From positions 124,001 to 188,000 of the forward strand of contig CAWJLS010000010.1 in the NCBI GenBank assembly GCA_963843755.1: 64,000 bases of DNA, given 5' to 3'. A model generated the notes under the pieces. It searched no databases and was not told where the DNA came from. It worked only from the letters and a program-made list of their open reading frames with translations. This stretch comes from CAWJLS01 sp963843755 (lineage in GTDB: Bacteria > Acidobacteriota > Thermoanaerobaculia > Multivoradales > DATKCC01). Shown here in pieces: positions 51,498-61,046 of this stretch. The translations under genes were made by a program, and so were the position numbers. Every line of letters begins with the position of its first letter. The first letter of the stretch is position 1.

Positions 51498-53879
51498 TCA
51501 CAGGATCTCCACCTCCACCGGCCCGCGCACCCTCACCCGGCAGGCCAGGCGGTGCTCGCCCGGCTCGCGCTCGCAGATCTCCTCCAGGGTCTCGCACTCC
51601 TGGTCGTCGGGCTCGGCCTCCAGGAGATGCTCGCGGCCGGAGAGGATGCGGATCGGATCGCTGCCGCAGATCCCGGCGTGGCACTCGGCGTTGATCGGCA
51701 CGCCGGCCGCCTCGGCGGCCTCGCACAGCGTCTGCCCCTGGAGCACGACGAGGCGGCGGCCGGTGCCCCGGAACTCGACCGAGGGCTCCGATCGGGACGG
51801 GGGCGAAGAGGAAGGAAGAGCAGAGGCGGCAGCGGGGGGTGCAACGGCCGGGGCCGGCGCGGACGGGGTGGCGGCAGGCGTTCCGCTTCCGTCGCCGCCG
51901 TCTCCCACATCGCCCACTTCGTCCACATCGCTGACACCCAGCCGGAAGCGCTGCGCGCCGGCGCGGAACCGGTCGCCGGCCCGGAGCCGGAGCGCGTCGC
52001 GAACCCGCAGCAGGCTGCCGTTGGCGCTCTTCAGATCCTTGACCAGCACCCGGCCGTCCTCGACGCCGATCGCCAGGTGGCGGCGCGACAGGGTCCGGTC
52101 GTCCGGGTCGAGCGTCAGGTCGGGCGCCTGACGGCCGAGCACGATCGTGCCGTCGGCGAGGTCGTGGCGGCCGACCTCCCGGCCCTGGCGGTCGAAGTGG
52201 GTCAGCACCGGACGCCGGCCTGCGCCCTCGCCTCCGTCTTCGACGTCGAGGCGCAGGAACTGCCGGCCGCAGCGGATCAGGTCGCCGGCGCGGATCTCGT
52301 GCTTGGTCCCTGCCGGCAGCTCGTAGAACAGCCCGGTGGCGCCGCCGTCGTCGCGCAGCAGCCAGCCGTCCTCGACCCAGGCGATGGAGGCGTGGCGGGG
52401 CGAGAGCGCGGTGTCGTCCGCGAAGCTCGCGTCGCAGCCGCTCCGTCCGATGGTCACCACCGCGCCGTGGGCCAGCGGGTACTCCTCGGCGTCGACGCCG
52501 CCGGGGAGGATACGGGTGAGGAAGGCGCCGCCTGTCAGGCCGGTCAGGCTGGCGAGATCGGTCGGGTCGGCGACCTCCGGGCCGTCGGCGTTCTCGTCGG
52601 TGGCGGCGGCGACGGCGGCCGAGGGCGCGGGGACGGCGAGGTGGCCGGTGCCCGCGGCGGCCGGCTCCGCGTCCTCGTCGATCTCGATCTCGTCGTCCTT
52701 CCGGCCGTCGAGCTTTTGCCGGATCACGTCGGCCACCCGCACCGCGTCGCGCAGCGCCGACTTGATGTTGCCCCGGTGGCGGACCTCGCGGAAGCCGGCC
52801 GGGTCGGCGTCGAAGTCGTCGGTCTCGAGGTAGGCCTGGCTCAGCAGGTCGCCGACCAGGAACACCCCAGGGCGGCGGCTCTCCAGCCACCGGTTGACCA
52901 CCGCCCGCCGGCGCCCGCGCGGGCCGCCGGTCACCAGCGGCACGCCGAGGGTTTCGAGCAGCGCCCCGGGCACGTCCTCGCCGATGCAGGCGATGCACTG
53001 CTCCTTGGGGAACTCCAGGTGGACGGTCTCGGCCGGCCGCCCGGACAGCTCGCGGCGGTCGATGCGCACCGACAGGTACTCCTGCCGGTCGCCGGCGGTG
53101 ACCACGGCCGACGGCTCGCTCAGCGGGTGGTAGCGGATGTTGCCGTTGCCCACGTAGGCGGTGAAGAAGACCTCGGCCAGCGCCCGCGACACCCGCGGCA
53201 TGGAGTCGCCGCGGTACGACCAGTGGACGGCGGTCGGGTCGCCCGCCGCGGCCTTGGCGTTGGACAGCGCGATGACCGCCTCGGCCGCCGAGGTGCCGCC
53301 GCCGACGACGCACGCCGGCCGGCCGACGAAGGCGGTCGGGTCGTCGAGCCGGAACGCGATCCCCTCCGTGTCTCCCGGGATGTCGAAGCGCCGGGGGACG
53401 CCGCGGCCGACGGCCAGCACCACGAACCGGGCCTCGTAGGTCAGGTCCGTGCGGCTGCGGTTGTCCCAGGCGGAAGCGCGCCAGCGGCCGTCGGCCGTCG
53501 GCTCGAGGCCGGTCAGCTCGACCCCGGTGCGGGTCGGGACGCCGTGCTGGCGGTAGAGCCCCTTCCAGCGGGCGCACATCTCGTCCTTGTCGATCGCCTC
53601 GAAGGCGAGCGCCGAGATCAGCGGGCCGCCCCGCGGGAAGGCCATCCGGTCGCCGCCGCCGAACCCGGGCAGGATCAGCTTGTCCTTCGAGTAGTCGCGG
53701 ATCCGCCGCATCAGGTCGTCGAAGTCGATGACCTGGACCGACAGGCCGTGCTCGACGGCGCGGAACGCGGTCGCCGTGCCGCCCGGGCCGCCGCCCACCA
53801 CGAGAACGTCCAGCTCCCGGCCGGCGTCCCGGGAGCTGGGCTCGGGGTGTGCTGTGTCGGTGAGGTCGGCGTCGGTCAT
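51498..53879 (-). CDS. Flavoprotein-FHA-FHA-2Fe-2S ferredoxin fusion
   Basis: A 793-residue protein. Residues ~22-400 are a two-dinucleotide-fold oxidoreductase of YpdA/thioredoxin-reductase-like type (LDVLVVGGGPGGTATA for FAD, CVVGGGTSAAEA for NAD(P), GVFLVGDLLSQAYLE). Two FHA domains follow, with GRSGCDASF...LSPRHASI and LGRQAPDLTL...LSRRHLAI. An Ala/Pro linker leads to a C-terminal ferredoxin (~710-793) with ECHAGICGSDP and HRLACRVRV. The third canonical cluster Cys is replaced in GSDP, perhaps by Asp as a ligand. It would move electrons between NAD(P)H and the cytochromes under FHA control. No disulfide CxxC is obvious. Confidence 0.87.
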   Translation of the reverse strand: MTDADLTDTAHPEPSSRDAGRELDVLVVGGGPGGTATAFRAVEHGLSVQVIDFDDLMRRIRDYSKDKLILPGFGGGDRMAFPRGGPLISALAFEAIDKDEMCARWKGLYRQHGVPTRTGVELTGLEPTADGRWRASAWDNRSRTDLTYEARFVVLAVGRGVPRRFDIPGDTEGIAFRLDDPTAFVGRPACVVGGGTSAAEAVIALSNAKAAAGDPTAVHWSYRGDSMPRVSRALAEVFFTAYVGNGNIRYHPLSEPSAVVTAGDRQEYLSVRIDRRELSGRPAETVHLEFPKEQCIACIGEDVPGALLETLGVPLVTGGPRGRRRAVVNRWLESRRPGVFLVGDLLSQAYLETDDFDADPAGFREVRHRGNIKSALRDAVRVADVIRQKLDGRKDDEIEIDEDAEPAAAGTGHLAVPAPSAAVAAATDENADGPEVADPTDLASLTGLTGGAFLTRILPGGVDAEEYPLAHGAVVTIGRSGCDASFADDTALSPRHASIAWVEDGWLLRDDGGATGLFYELPAGTKHEIRAGDLIRCGRQFLRLDVEDGGEGAGRRPVLTHFDRQGREVGRHDLADGTIVLGRQAPDLTLDPDDRTLSRRHLAIGVEDGRVLVKDLKSANGSLLRVRDALRLRAGDRFRAGAQRFRLGVSDVDEVGDVGDGGDGSGTPAATPSAPAPAVAPPAAASALPSSSPPSRSEPSVEFRGTGRRLVVLQGQTLCEAAEAAGVPINAECHAGICGSDPIRILSGREHLLEAEPDDQECETLEEICEREPGEHRLACRVRVRGPVEVEIL

Positions 53880-54427
53880 CCGGCGTCTCCTTCGGGGGGC
53901 TCGCGGTCCCGTGGATCGATCGAGCCCGGCAGCGGCAGGATCTCCAGGTCGAGCTCCGTCCGCTCGCCGCCGGCACCGGACTCGGTCCCGGTTCCGGTCC
54001 GGCGCCCGCCGTCGAGTGCCGCGGGCAGGTCCACCGGAAGCTCTTCGAGCAGTGTTCTCGAGTCGGCGGCCCCGGCGGGGCCGCTGCTGGAGTCACGGGC
54101 GCCGGCAGCGGCCCTGGGCGCGCAGAGCGCGGGCCCCTGGAAGATCAGGTCGAGCTTACCGCCCAGGGTGATCACGTGCAGGCGGTCGAGCCGCTCCCGC
54201 CCGGTCAGCGGCTCGCCGTCGAGCGCGGTGCCGTTGAGGCTGCCCAGATCCTCGAGGAAGTAGCTTCCCGCCGTCTCGTCCCAGGCGATGCGCGCGTGCC
54301 GGCCGGACACCGCGGGCACCGGCAGGACGACGGTGCAGTCGGGGCGGCGCCCGAGGATCGCTTCCCGGTCCAGGTCGAAGTCGCTGCCGCGCAGGGGGCC
54401 GATCCGGCAGAGCAGCCTAGCTGGCAT
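53876..54427 (-). CDS. FHA-domain protein
   Basis: A 183-residue protein. Residues ~5-95 are an FHA domain: ILGRRPDCTVVLPVPAVSGRHARIAWDE with the conserved G-R, S-G-R-H, and DLGSLNGTALDG. FHA domains bind phosphothreonine peptides. The remaining ~90 residues are acidic and disordered-looking. Its start overlaps the 10-haem cytochrome stop by 11 bases and its stop overlaps the flavoprotein start as ATGA. Confidence 0.88.
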   Translation of the reverse strand: MPARLLCRIGPLRGSDFDLDREAILGRRPDCTVVLPVPAVSGRHARIAWDETAGSYFLEDLGSLNGTALDGEPLTGRERLDRLHVITLGGKLDLIFQGPALCAPRAAAGARDSSSGPAGAADSRTLLEELPVDLPAALDGGRRTGTGTESGAGGERTELDLEILPLPGSIDPRDREPPEGDAG

Positions 54428-56174
54428 CGGACACCTCCTGGGACGGCGGGGTTTCGCCCGCGCCCGGATCGCTCGCCTGGGGCGGGACAGGATGCGTCAC
54501 CGCCGCCGCGAAGGCCCGCTGTCTCGCGTCCGGATGGAAGGCGTGGCAGGTGATGCAGCTCTGCGACGCCCTGCGCGGCGTGTGGCACGCGCGGCAGGTC
54601 GCGATCCGGGGCAGGTTCTGGATCGAGGCGTGGTCGACGGCGGCCGGCGCGCCCTTCTCCTGGCCCAGGTACTCGGTGATCGGGATCGCGTTGTGGCAGT
54701 CGAGGCAGCCACGCTGCAGCACGTGGGGCCGGTGCTCGAACTCGGCCCGGCGCAACGTGCGTTGATCGGGTTCGACGCGCACGATGGTGGCGTCCCGCAC
54801 CAGGTGGCATTGCCGGCAGGCCTTGGTGAGGTCGGCGGCGAGCGCGTCGATCGCTTCGACCTCGGCGGGATCGGGTCGCTCTCCTCCGGCGAGCCGGAAC
54901 GCCCCCTCGTCGAGGTGTGCGCCCGGCGTGTCGACGCGGCGGCGGAGCTCGTCGAGCAGCGCCTCGACCTTCACGAGCTCGGCCTGGAGCGCCCGCTCGG
55001 GCCGCGCGCGGAGGGCCTCGGCCTGGCGCTCCAGGGTGGCGATCGCCTCGCGGTAGAGGGCGCGGGTCTCCCCGGGAGACGCGTCGCCGGTGGTGACGAG
55101 CAGGTCGGCGATCCCGGCATTGGGGTAGAGGCGCCGGCGCAGCAGCCGCAGGTTGTGGAGCACCCACGGGTCGCGGTGGCGCAGCGGGGTCTTGATCACC
55201 CGGTCGCCGAAGTGGAGGAACTCGGCCGTGCTCAGGCCGTCGGCCCAGCGGTCGGCCGGCCCCCCGCGCCGCCGCGCCGTCTCGATCGTCTCGACGCCCA
55301 GCCCGGAGCCCTTCGCCGAGGCCACCGGCGCGACGGGGAGGGGCGGCGTGCGGACGGCCGCGGTCAGGTGGCAGGCGGCGCAGTGGCGGTCGAAGTCGAT
55401 CGGCCGGAAGCCGCCCCCGGCCGGACTGGGCTCGTGGCAGGTCAGGCAGGCCGCCTCGGGGTCGGTGAGCGAGCGCCGCCGCATCACCTCGTTGACGTGA
55501 TGGCTGTGGGTGAAGAGCAGGCTGTCGCTGTCGGGGATCTCGTCGGCCGCGAAGTCGAACTCCGGATGCCCGGTCGAGAACGATCCGAAGTCGTGGCAGG
55601 AGAGGCAGAGCGAGTCGGAGACCCGGGCGATCTCGGCCTGCCGGCCCCGGTGCTCCAGGTGGCAGGCGGCGCAGGAGACCTCCGGGAGCTTCTCCAGGGC
55701 GGAGGCGTCCCGCCGCTGGTCCGCCGGGCTGACGCTCCAGTGGGCGGCGACGGTATAGATGCCCACTCCGGCGGCCTGGGCGGCCCCGGCCGGCCCGGCT
55801 GAAGCGGCGGAAGAGGCTGCTCCGGCGGCCTTGGCCGCCCCGGCCGCTTGGGCTGCGTTGGCCGCCGTGGGGGCCACCCCGCCGCGGCGCTCGTGACAGT
55901 CGCGGCACGCCGCGTCCGTCACCCGCCGGGAGCCGCCGTGACAGACCGCGCAGTCGGAGCCGTACTCGGCGTGCGCTGAGGTCAGCGGCCCGTTCGAGAT
56001 CAGCCCGGCGTCGTGGCGCAACAGGCTCCACCCGGCGAGCGCCGCCAGCACCACCAGGCCCGCGGCGCCGAGCGCCAGGAACCGGTTGCGCGACGCCGGC
56101 CTGACGTAGGCACGCGCCACCGGCAGCCGGACGTCGCCGAAAGTTCCCTTGCGTTCGCGCCGAGTCTTCGCCAT
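54417..56174 (-). CDS. Decahaem cytochrome c, membrane-anchored
   Basis: A 585-residue protein with an N-terminal membrane anchor (~33-52, FLALGAAGLVVLAALAGWSLL) and ten CxxCH sites: CAVCH, CRDCH, CAACH, CLSCH, CLTCH, CAACH, CRQCH, CLDCH, CRACH and CITCH. Extra His residues are available as distal ligands (HSHHVNEVM). The haem sites are in two groups, parted by a helical stretch (~315-460) without haem. An Ala-rich insertion (~103-135) splits the second and third. The sparse, grouped layout fits cytochrome c3/c7-type electron carriers. It faces the periplasm and would take electrons from the cytochrome b encoded 8 bases upstream. Confidence 0.92.
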   Translation of the reverse strand: MAKTRRERKGTFGDVRLPVARAYVRPASRNRFLALGAAGLVVLAALAGWSLLRHDAGLISNGPLTSAHAEYGSDCAVCHGGSRRVTDAACRDCHERRGGVAPTAANAAQAAGAAKAAGAASSAASAGPAGAAQAAGVGIYTVAAHWSVSPADQRRDASALEKLPEVSCAACHLEHRGRQAEIARVSDSLCLSCHDFGSFSTGHPEFDFAADEIPDSDSLLFTHSHHVNEVMRRRSLTDPEAACLTCHEPSPAGGGFRPIDFDRHCAACHLTAAVRTPPLPVAPVASAKGSGLGVETIETARRRGGPADRWADGLSTAEFLHFGDRVIKTPLRHRDPWVLHNLRLLRRRLYPNAGIADLLVTTGDASPGETRALYREAIATLERQAEALRARPERALQAELVKVEALLDELRRRVDTPGAHLDEGAFRLAGGERPDPAEVEAIDALAADLTKACRQCHLVRDATIVRVEPDQRTLRRAEFEHRPHVLQRGCLDCHNAIPITEYLGQEKGAPAAVDHASIQNLPRIATCRACHTPRRASQSCITCHAFHPDARQRAFAAAVTHPVPPQASDPGAGETPPSQEVSDAS

Positions 56175-56182
56175 CGATCGTC

Positions 56183-57106
56183 TCAATAGAAGAAGACCGT
56201 CCCCAGGTGGACGGCCAGGAGCGCCAGGACCAGCAACGACGCCGGCACGTGGATCCAGGGCCACAGCCGGAGCGCCCGCTGGAGGGTCAGTTGCGCATCG
56301 AGCTGCAGCTTCGTCTTGTAGAGGCGTGCCAGCTCGCCGAGCCTGTCCCGCTCGTCGGCGCCGAGGTGCCGGCGCAGGTGGTCGAACTCCCCGAGCTGCG
56401 CCGCCTTGCCGCCGGTGATGTCGACGAAGTAGAGCCAGCGGGGCCGGGGCGCCGCCAGCTCGGGAGCGACCCGGCGCGCGTAGAGGGCCTTCACCGGCTC
56501 GCTGCACTCCGCGGCCAGGCGCTCGGCCTGGGCGCGCAGATCGCCGATCAGCTCGGGGATGCGCTCGTAGACCGCCTCGATTGCGAGGCCGGAGCCGAGC
56601 ACCCGCGGGAGCCAGCGCTGGAGGCCGAGGCCGATCAGGCCGGTGACCCCGGCCCACAGGACCAGCGCCCAGAGCCAGAACGTGACCAGCCCGGTGGGCA
56701 CGTGGAAGCCGCTGTGCATCAGCACCAGCAGCAGGACCAGGACGCCGCCGTACTGGTGCAGACGGAGCCAGGCGCGCGCGCTGCCCAGACCGAGCCGGCC
56801 GAAGGTCGCCGGCATCCTCCGGCGCACCGCGTAGAGGCTGATCGTCACCAGCAGCAGCGCCGCCGCGACGCCGTAGCCGAGCCGCCACGGGTTGGCGGGG
56901 CCGGGCTCGAAGAGGGCGCGGTCGACGGCGTAGGCGGCGAGGCAGGCGACCACCGCCGCGGCGAAGCCCCGGCGCCATCCGGTGCCCCCGACGCTCCGCC
57001 GTCCGGCGATCGACGTCGGCCGCGCGGCCGGGACGCGGGCTGCCGCCGCCACCGCTGCGGACCTTGCAGATCTCGCTCCGGCGGGTGCAGACGCCTCCCG
57101 CCTCAT
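56183..57106 (-). CDS. Membrane cytochrome b-like subunit
   Basis: A 307-residue protein with an Arg/Ala-rich N-terminus and about five membrane helices. His residues placed for haem b are in LRLHQYGGVLVLLLVLMHSGFH and in the last helix pair WIHVPASLLVLALLAVHLG. A cytosolic or periplasmic loop of ~110 residues lies between helices 4 and 5. It would carry electrons across the inner membrane between the Fe-S protein (57103-58776) and the periplasmic cytochromes. Its start overlaps the Fe-S gene's stop as ATGA. Confidence 0.82.
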   Translation of the reverse strand: MRREASAPAGARSARSAAVAAAARVPAARPTSIAGRRSVGGTGWRRGFAAAVVACLAAYAVDRALFEPGPANPWRLGYGVAAALLLVTISLYAVRRRMPATFGRLGLGSARAWLRLHQYGGVLVLLLVLMHSGFHVPTGLVTFWLWALVLWAGVTGLIGLGLQRWLPRVLGSGLAIEAVYERIPELIGDLRAQAERLAAECSEPVKALYARRVAPELAAPRPRWLYFVDITGGKAAQLGEFDHLRRHLGADERDRLGELARLYKTKLQLDAQLTLQRALRLWPWIHVPASLLVLALLAVHLGTVFFY

Positions 57107-58776
57107 GGCTCCTCCACCAGCAGCGCCTCGAGCTCCGCCAGGGAGCCGACCCGGAACGCGCAGCCGTGGGGACAGCTCTCGACGCACGCCGGCCCGTGGC
57201 CGGTGTCGAAGCACTGGTCGCACTTGCTGGCGACGTCGCGCTGGCGCCCCCGCAGGCCGACCGGCACCATGTCGTCGGGCCAGGTCTCGCCCGTGTCGTG
57301 CATCACGATGGCGTCGTACGGGCAGTTGTTGGCGCAGGTCGAGCAGCCGATGCACAGGCGGTCGTCGATCGCCACCACGTCGGCGACCCCGGCGCGGTGG
57401 ATGGCGCCGGTCGGGCAGCCGACCAGGCACACCGGGTCGCGGCAGTGGTAGCAGGAGCGGGCGATCAGCAGGTTCTTGTACTTGTCGCCTTCGCGCACGA
57501 AGCGCGGCCGGCCGCCGTGGGTGCTGGCGCAGCCGCGCACGCAGTCGTCGCAGCGGGTACAGCTCTCGAGATCGATGACCAGGATGCTGCTGCCCTGGAC
57601 CAGTCCCTGGTCGAGGGCGACCTCGGTGAACTCGGTGTGGCCGACGTGGCGGCGCGCCCGGCCGGCCTCGCGGATGCGCTCCGAGGCGGTCTGCCACAGC
57701 CCTTCCTCCAGCCCCGGGTAGGCGGCGAGCAGGCGCTCGAACGCGGCGCGGGGGATGCGCACCAGCTCCGCGTACTCGACCGAGGCGGCGGAGACCTCCC
57801 AGGAGTCCAGCCCGTCGAGCATCAGCTCGACCTCCCCCAGGGTCATCCCTTTCGACAGGTAGGAGAAGGCCAGCTCGCCCTCGCCCAGGCGTTGGGACAG
57901 CTTGAGGAAGCCCGAGCGCACCAGGTAGAGCGCGTCGACCGGCTCGCCCTGGCGCACCAGCGCCTCGCCGGGCTCGCACGAGACCAGCTCCACAGTGCCC
58001 TGGAGATCGGCCAGGAACGCCTCGCTGCAGTCGGCAAAGAGCGGCGTGGTCTTGAGCTGCGCGGCCAGCGAGCGCCGCCGGTAGATGCCGTCGAGCCGGT
58101 CGGAGAGCGCCCGCGACTTGCGCTTCATCATGCGCAGGGCGGGGACCCGGATCTGGACCAGCTTGCAGTTGGTGCGGCAGCGCGCCGTCACCGACTGCGG
58201 CCAGCCGCTCATGGCGCCGATCTCGCCGAACAGCTCCCCCGGGCCGAGGCTGGCGGCGGCGCCGGCGGGGAGATCGAAGTCGATGGTGGAGAGGAAGGTG
58301 ATCGACCCTTCGGTGGGCGCTTCGTGCCGGGGGTGCCGCCTGGTCGGGGAGCCGGCGGCTTCCCCCGCGTCCGACGCGCCCAGGGTGGTCGCTCCCGGGG
58401 CGATCACCGTCCGCGACAGGTCGAAGATCGGCGCCGGCTGATTGCCCGCGGCGAGCCCGTGGACGGCGACCTCCACCGTGCCTTCGAGGACGAAGAACGC
58501 CAGGTCGAGGTAGCTCCCCTCCTCGAACAGCACCGAGCCGCGCTCCCAGACGGCGATCGAGACATCGGGGCTGATGCGCTCGAGGAACTTGTCGTCGTAG
58601 TCGGCGAACAGCTCGATGGCGGCGAGCTCGGCGGGCGACGGCTTGTCGGAGAGCGAGAGGAGCCCGGTGCCGTTGCCGCGCGAGGTCCAGCGGTCGCGGT
58701 ACTGGTCGAGGCGCCGGAGCTGGGTCTTGCCCAGGTCACCGCCGGTGGCCGCGTCCGAGCGGGGTGGGATCGTCAT
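57103..58776 (-). CDS. Double cyclic-nucleotide-binding domain protein with four 4Fe-4S clusters
   Basis: A 557-residue protein. Residues ~55-225 and ~245-345 are two cNMP-binding beta-barrels (FEEGSYLDLAFFVLEGTVEV, SLGPGELFGEIGAMSG; VRQGEPVDALYLVRSGFLKL, LSKGMTLGEVELM). The first is split by a ~50-residue insertion. Residues ~400-545 are a DmsB/HybA-like ferredoxin with Cys groups 406/409/412/416, 442/445/450/454, 475/478/481/485 and 519/522/531/535. There is no Tat signal, so it should be cytosolic and could gate electron flow to the cytochrome b by ligand binding. It has overlapping ATGA junctions on both sides. Confidence 0.9.
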   Translation of the reverse strand: MTIPPRSDAATGGDLGKTQLRRLDQYRDRWTSRGNGTGLLSLSDKPSPAELAAIELFADYDDKFLERISPDVSIAVWERGSVLFEEGSYLDLAFFVLEGTVEVAVHGLAAGNQPAPIFDLSRTVIAPGATTLGASDAGEAAGSPTRRHPRHEAPTEGSITFLSTIDFDLPAGAAASLGPGELFGEIGAMSGWPQSVTARCRTNCKLVQIRVPALRMMKRKSRALSDRLDGIYRRRSLAAQLKTTPLFADCSEAFLADLQGTVELVSCEPGEALVRQGEPVDALYLVRSGFLKLSQRLGEGELAFSYLSKGMTLGEVELMLDGLDSWEVSAASVEYAELVRIPRAAFERLLAAYPGLEEGLWQTASERIREAGRARRHVGHTEFTEVALDQGLVQGSSILVIDLESCTRCDDCVRGCASTHGGRPRFVREGDKYKNLLIARSCYHCRDPVCLVGCPTGAIHRAGVADVVAIDDRLCIGCSTCANNCPYDAIVMHDTGETWPDDMVPVGLRGRQRDVASKCDQCFDTGHGPACVESCPHGCAFRVGSLAELEALLVEEP

Positions 58777-61046
58777 GGGTGCTCCTCCGGCTCTTGAGGA
58801 TCGACCGGCGGCTCCGCGGGCGGCTCCGAGCCCGGCTCGACGGCGTCGTAGAGCTGCTCCAGGCGCTTCTTGAGCAGGATCAGGAGCTCGTCGGTGGTCG
58901 CCGACGGATCGATCTCGGGGAGGGGCGGCAGCTCGATCGGCCGGGGCGCGGAGGCCGACGGAGGCCGGTCGCCGCCTCCGGGAGCTGGGGCGTACCCGCC
59001 GACGGCCGGGGCCGCGCCCCCGACGGCCGCTGTCGAGCCGGCGGGAGCAGCGCCTGTGCCCGGTCCAGCGCCCGCGGCCGCTCCAGCCCCCGCGGCCGCC
59101 CCGCCCCCCGCGCCCGGTGGCGTCGCCGCGGCCGGCAGCACTCCGAGGGGGACGTCGGGCACCGGCCCGCGCGCCGCCAGCACCGGGGCGAAGGCGGCGG
59201 CGATCTCGGCTCCCGAGCGCGGCCGCGACCAGTGCCGCGTCTTGGCCATGGCGGCGACGTAGTCGAAGTCCTTGCCGTTCGGATGGCCGGAGGAGAGCAG
59301 CCGTTCGTCGGTGATGTAGTGGCAGCTCGAGCAGACGCGTGCGCGCACGGCCAGGTCGCGCAGCTCGTTCATGCCGAGGCGCAGCCCTTCGACGTAGCCC
59401 GGGCGGTTGACGCCGAGCGACTTGTCGCCCGCCTTGTGAGGCTCGATGTAGTCGGCGGACGGGCCGTGGCAGCTCTCGCACGAGACGCCGTCGAAGACGT
59501 CGAACGGCTCGTTGCCCGAGATCACGGTGCCGTGGCAGTTCATGCACAGGTGGTTGCCGTGGGTCAGCTCGGAGATCGGCACGCCGTAGAGCCGCGCGAT
59601 CTTCAACCGCTTGGGGTCCCGGTCGAAGAACGGCTGCGCCGAGCGCGAGTGGGGATCGCCCACCCACCAGTTGTTCTGCTCCTGGTGGCAGCCGCTGCAC
59701 GCGCTCTGGCCCAGGGTGCGGTGCTTGGAGAGGGGCCGGATGTGGGTCTTCACCGGACCGACCGCCGGCCGGCCGGCGGTGGCCGCGGACCCTGCCGCCG
59801 GCTTCGCCGCCGACGCGGCGCCCCCGGCGACCGCAGCCCCGCCCTCACCGCCGTCACCGCCGTCACTGCCGGTGGCGGCCGGGGTTCCAGTCTGGTCGGC
59901 GGCCGCGGCGGTCGCCTCCGCCGACTCCGGCCCAGGCTCCGGCTCAGGCTCCGGCTCGGGAGGCGGTGCGGGCAGCGGCTCGCCGCGCACCAGCGGATCG
60001 AGGTCCGCGAGCTGGGCCGCCGTGTAGCTCTCGGGCAGGCCGCGCGCCACGGAGGCGACCGTCTCGGCCGCCTTCAGGAACCTCGCGCGGTCGCCCGGAA
60101 CAGAGGGCACGCCGTGGGCGGCGGCGAGCATCGTGTCGATCTCGGGCATCGGGGTGAGGAGGGCGATCTTGCGCAGCTCGATCGCCGCCGCCTGGATGCG
60201 CCGGCCGGCGTTGCGGGCGTAGGTGCCGGGCTCGGTCGCCTCGGCGGCGGCGCGCAGCGCGTACTCGAGGCCCACCGCGCGACCGACCAGGTACATCATC
60301 CGGCGCTCCTCGGGCGGCCGTTCGCGGTTGACCGTGCCGCCGCCGGACAGCGAGGAGGCGAGGAAGTTGTGGCGCATCGCCCCCTGGGTGGCGGCGACCA
60401 GCTCGAAGCCGGCGCTGCCGGTGGTGTGGCCGCCGACGTCGACCAGCTTCTCCTCGGGCACGGTGTGGCAGGCGAAGCAGCTCGCGGCCAGCGCGTAGAG
60501 GTCCGACGGCGGGCGCATCCCCGCCTTGCGGCTGGCCTCGAGGCGCGCCCGGCGGTGCTCCGGCGTCTCCGTCTTGTAGGTCTTGCCGGGGCCGTAGTCG
60601 TAGTGGGTCCGGATCCATTGGCGGGCGGCGCCGTGGCAGGACTCGCAGGAGACGCCGGAGATCGCCAGCAACTGGTGCCCGTTCTCGCTCGTGTCGTCGG
60701 TCGGGGTGTAGTGGCAGCGCAGGCAGAGGCTGTCGCGCTTGATCAGGCGGAAGCCCATCTTGGCCGCGATCTCCTGGGCCAGAGGCTTGCGGTGGAGAGT
60801 GCGAAAGCCGGTCTGGTGGACCGTGCCCTGCCAGACCTTGTAGGCGGAGGTGTGGCACTCGCCGCACGCCTCGGCGGTGACGATGTCGGCCGGCGGCTCG
60901 CGCGCCCACGGCTCGTGCGCCGCGGTGTCGCCCGTGGCCGCCGGTGGGCTCGCCGCTGGGGTCGCCGCCCCGGCCGCCCCGGGGCCGGCGGCGACCAGGG
61001 CCAGGAACCCCACGGCGAGGGTGGCGGATGGGATCGCGCGCAGCAT
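58773..61046 (-). CDS. Octahaem cytochrome c (tandem c554-like)
   Basis: A 757-residue exported protein; the signal peptide covers residues ~1-28 (ATLAVGFLALVAAGPGAAGA). It has eight CxxCH sites in two sets of four: CGECH, CLRCH, CESCH, CFACH, and CSGCH, CMNCH, CESCH, CSSCH. Each set contains the same SCESCHG with following acidic/aromatic text, so the protein looks duplicated. A Pro/Glu then Gly/Ala-rich linker (~390-450, PPEPEPEPEPGPE) joins them. The C-terminal ~130 residues are Gly/Ala/Pro-rich with a final helix. Likely periplasmic and docking on the barrel encoded upstream. Confidence 0.92.
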   Translation of the reverse strand: MLRAIPSATLAVGFLALVAAGPGAAGAATPAASPPAATGDTAAHEPWAREPPADIVTAEACGECHTSAYKVWQGTVHQTGFRTLHRKPLAQEIAAKMGFRLIKRDSLCLRCHYTPTDDTSENGHQLLAISGVSCESCHGAARQWIRTHYDYGPGKTYKTETPEHRRARLEASRKAGMRPPSDLYALAASCFACHTVPEEKLVDVGGHTTGSAGFELVAATQGAMRHNFLASSLSGGGTVNRERPPEERRMMYLVGRAVGLEYALRAAAEATEPGTYARNAGRRIQAAAIELRKIALLTPMPEIDTMLAAAHGVPSVPGDRARFLKAAETVASVARGLPESYTAAQLADLDPLVRGEPLPAPPPEPEPEPEPGPESAEATAAAADQTGTPAATGSDGGDGGEGGAAVAGGAASAAKPAAGSAATAGRPAVGPVKTHIRPLSKHRTLGQSACSGCHQEQNNWWVGDPHSRSAQPFFDRDPKRLKIARLYGVPISELTHGNHLCMNCHGTVISGNEPFDVFDGVSCESCHGPSADYIEPHKAGDKSLGVNRPGYVEGLRLGMNELRDLAVRARVCSSCHYITDERLLSSGHPNGKDFDYVAAMAKTRHWSRPRSGAEIAAAFAPVLAARGPVPDVPLGVLPAAATPPGAGGGAAAGAGAAAGAGPGTGAAPAGSTAAVGGAAPAVGGYAPAPGGGDRPPSASAPRPIELPPLPEIDPSATTDELLILLKKRLEQLYDAVEPGSEPPAEPPVDPQEPEEHP

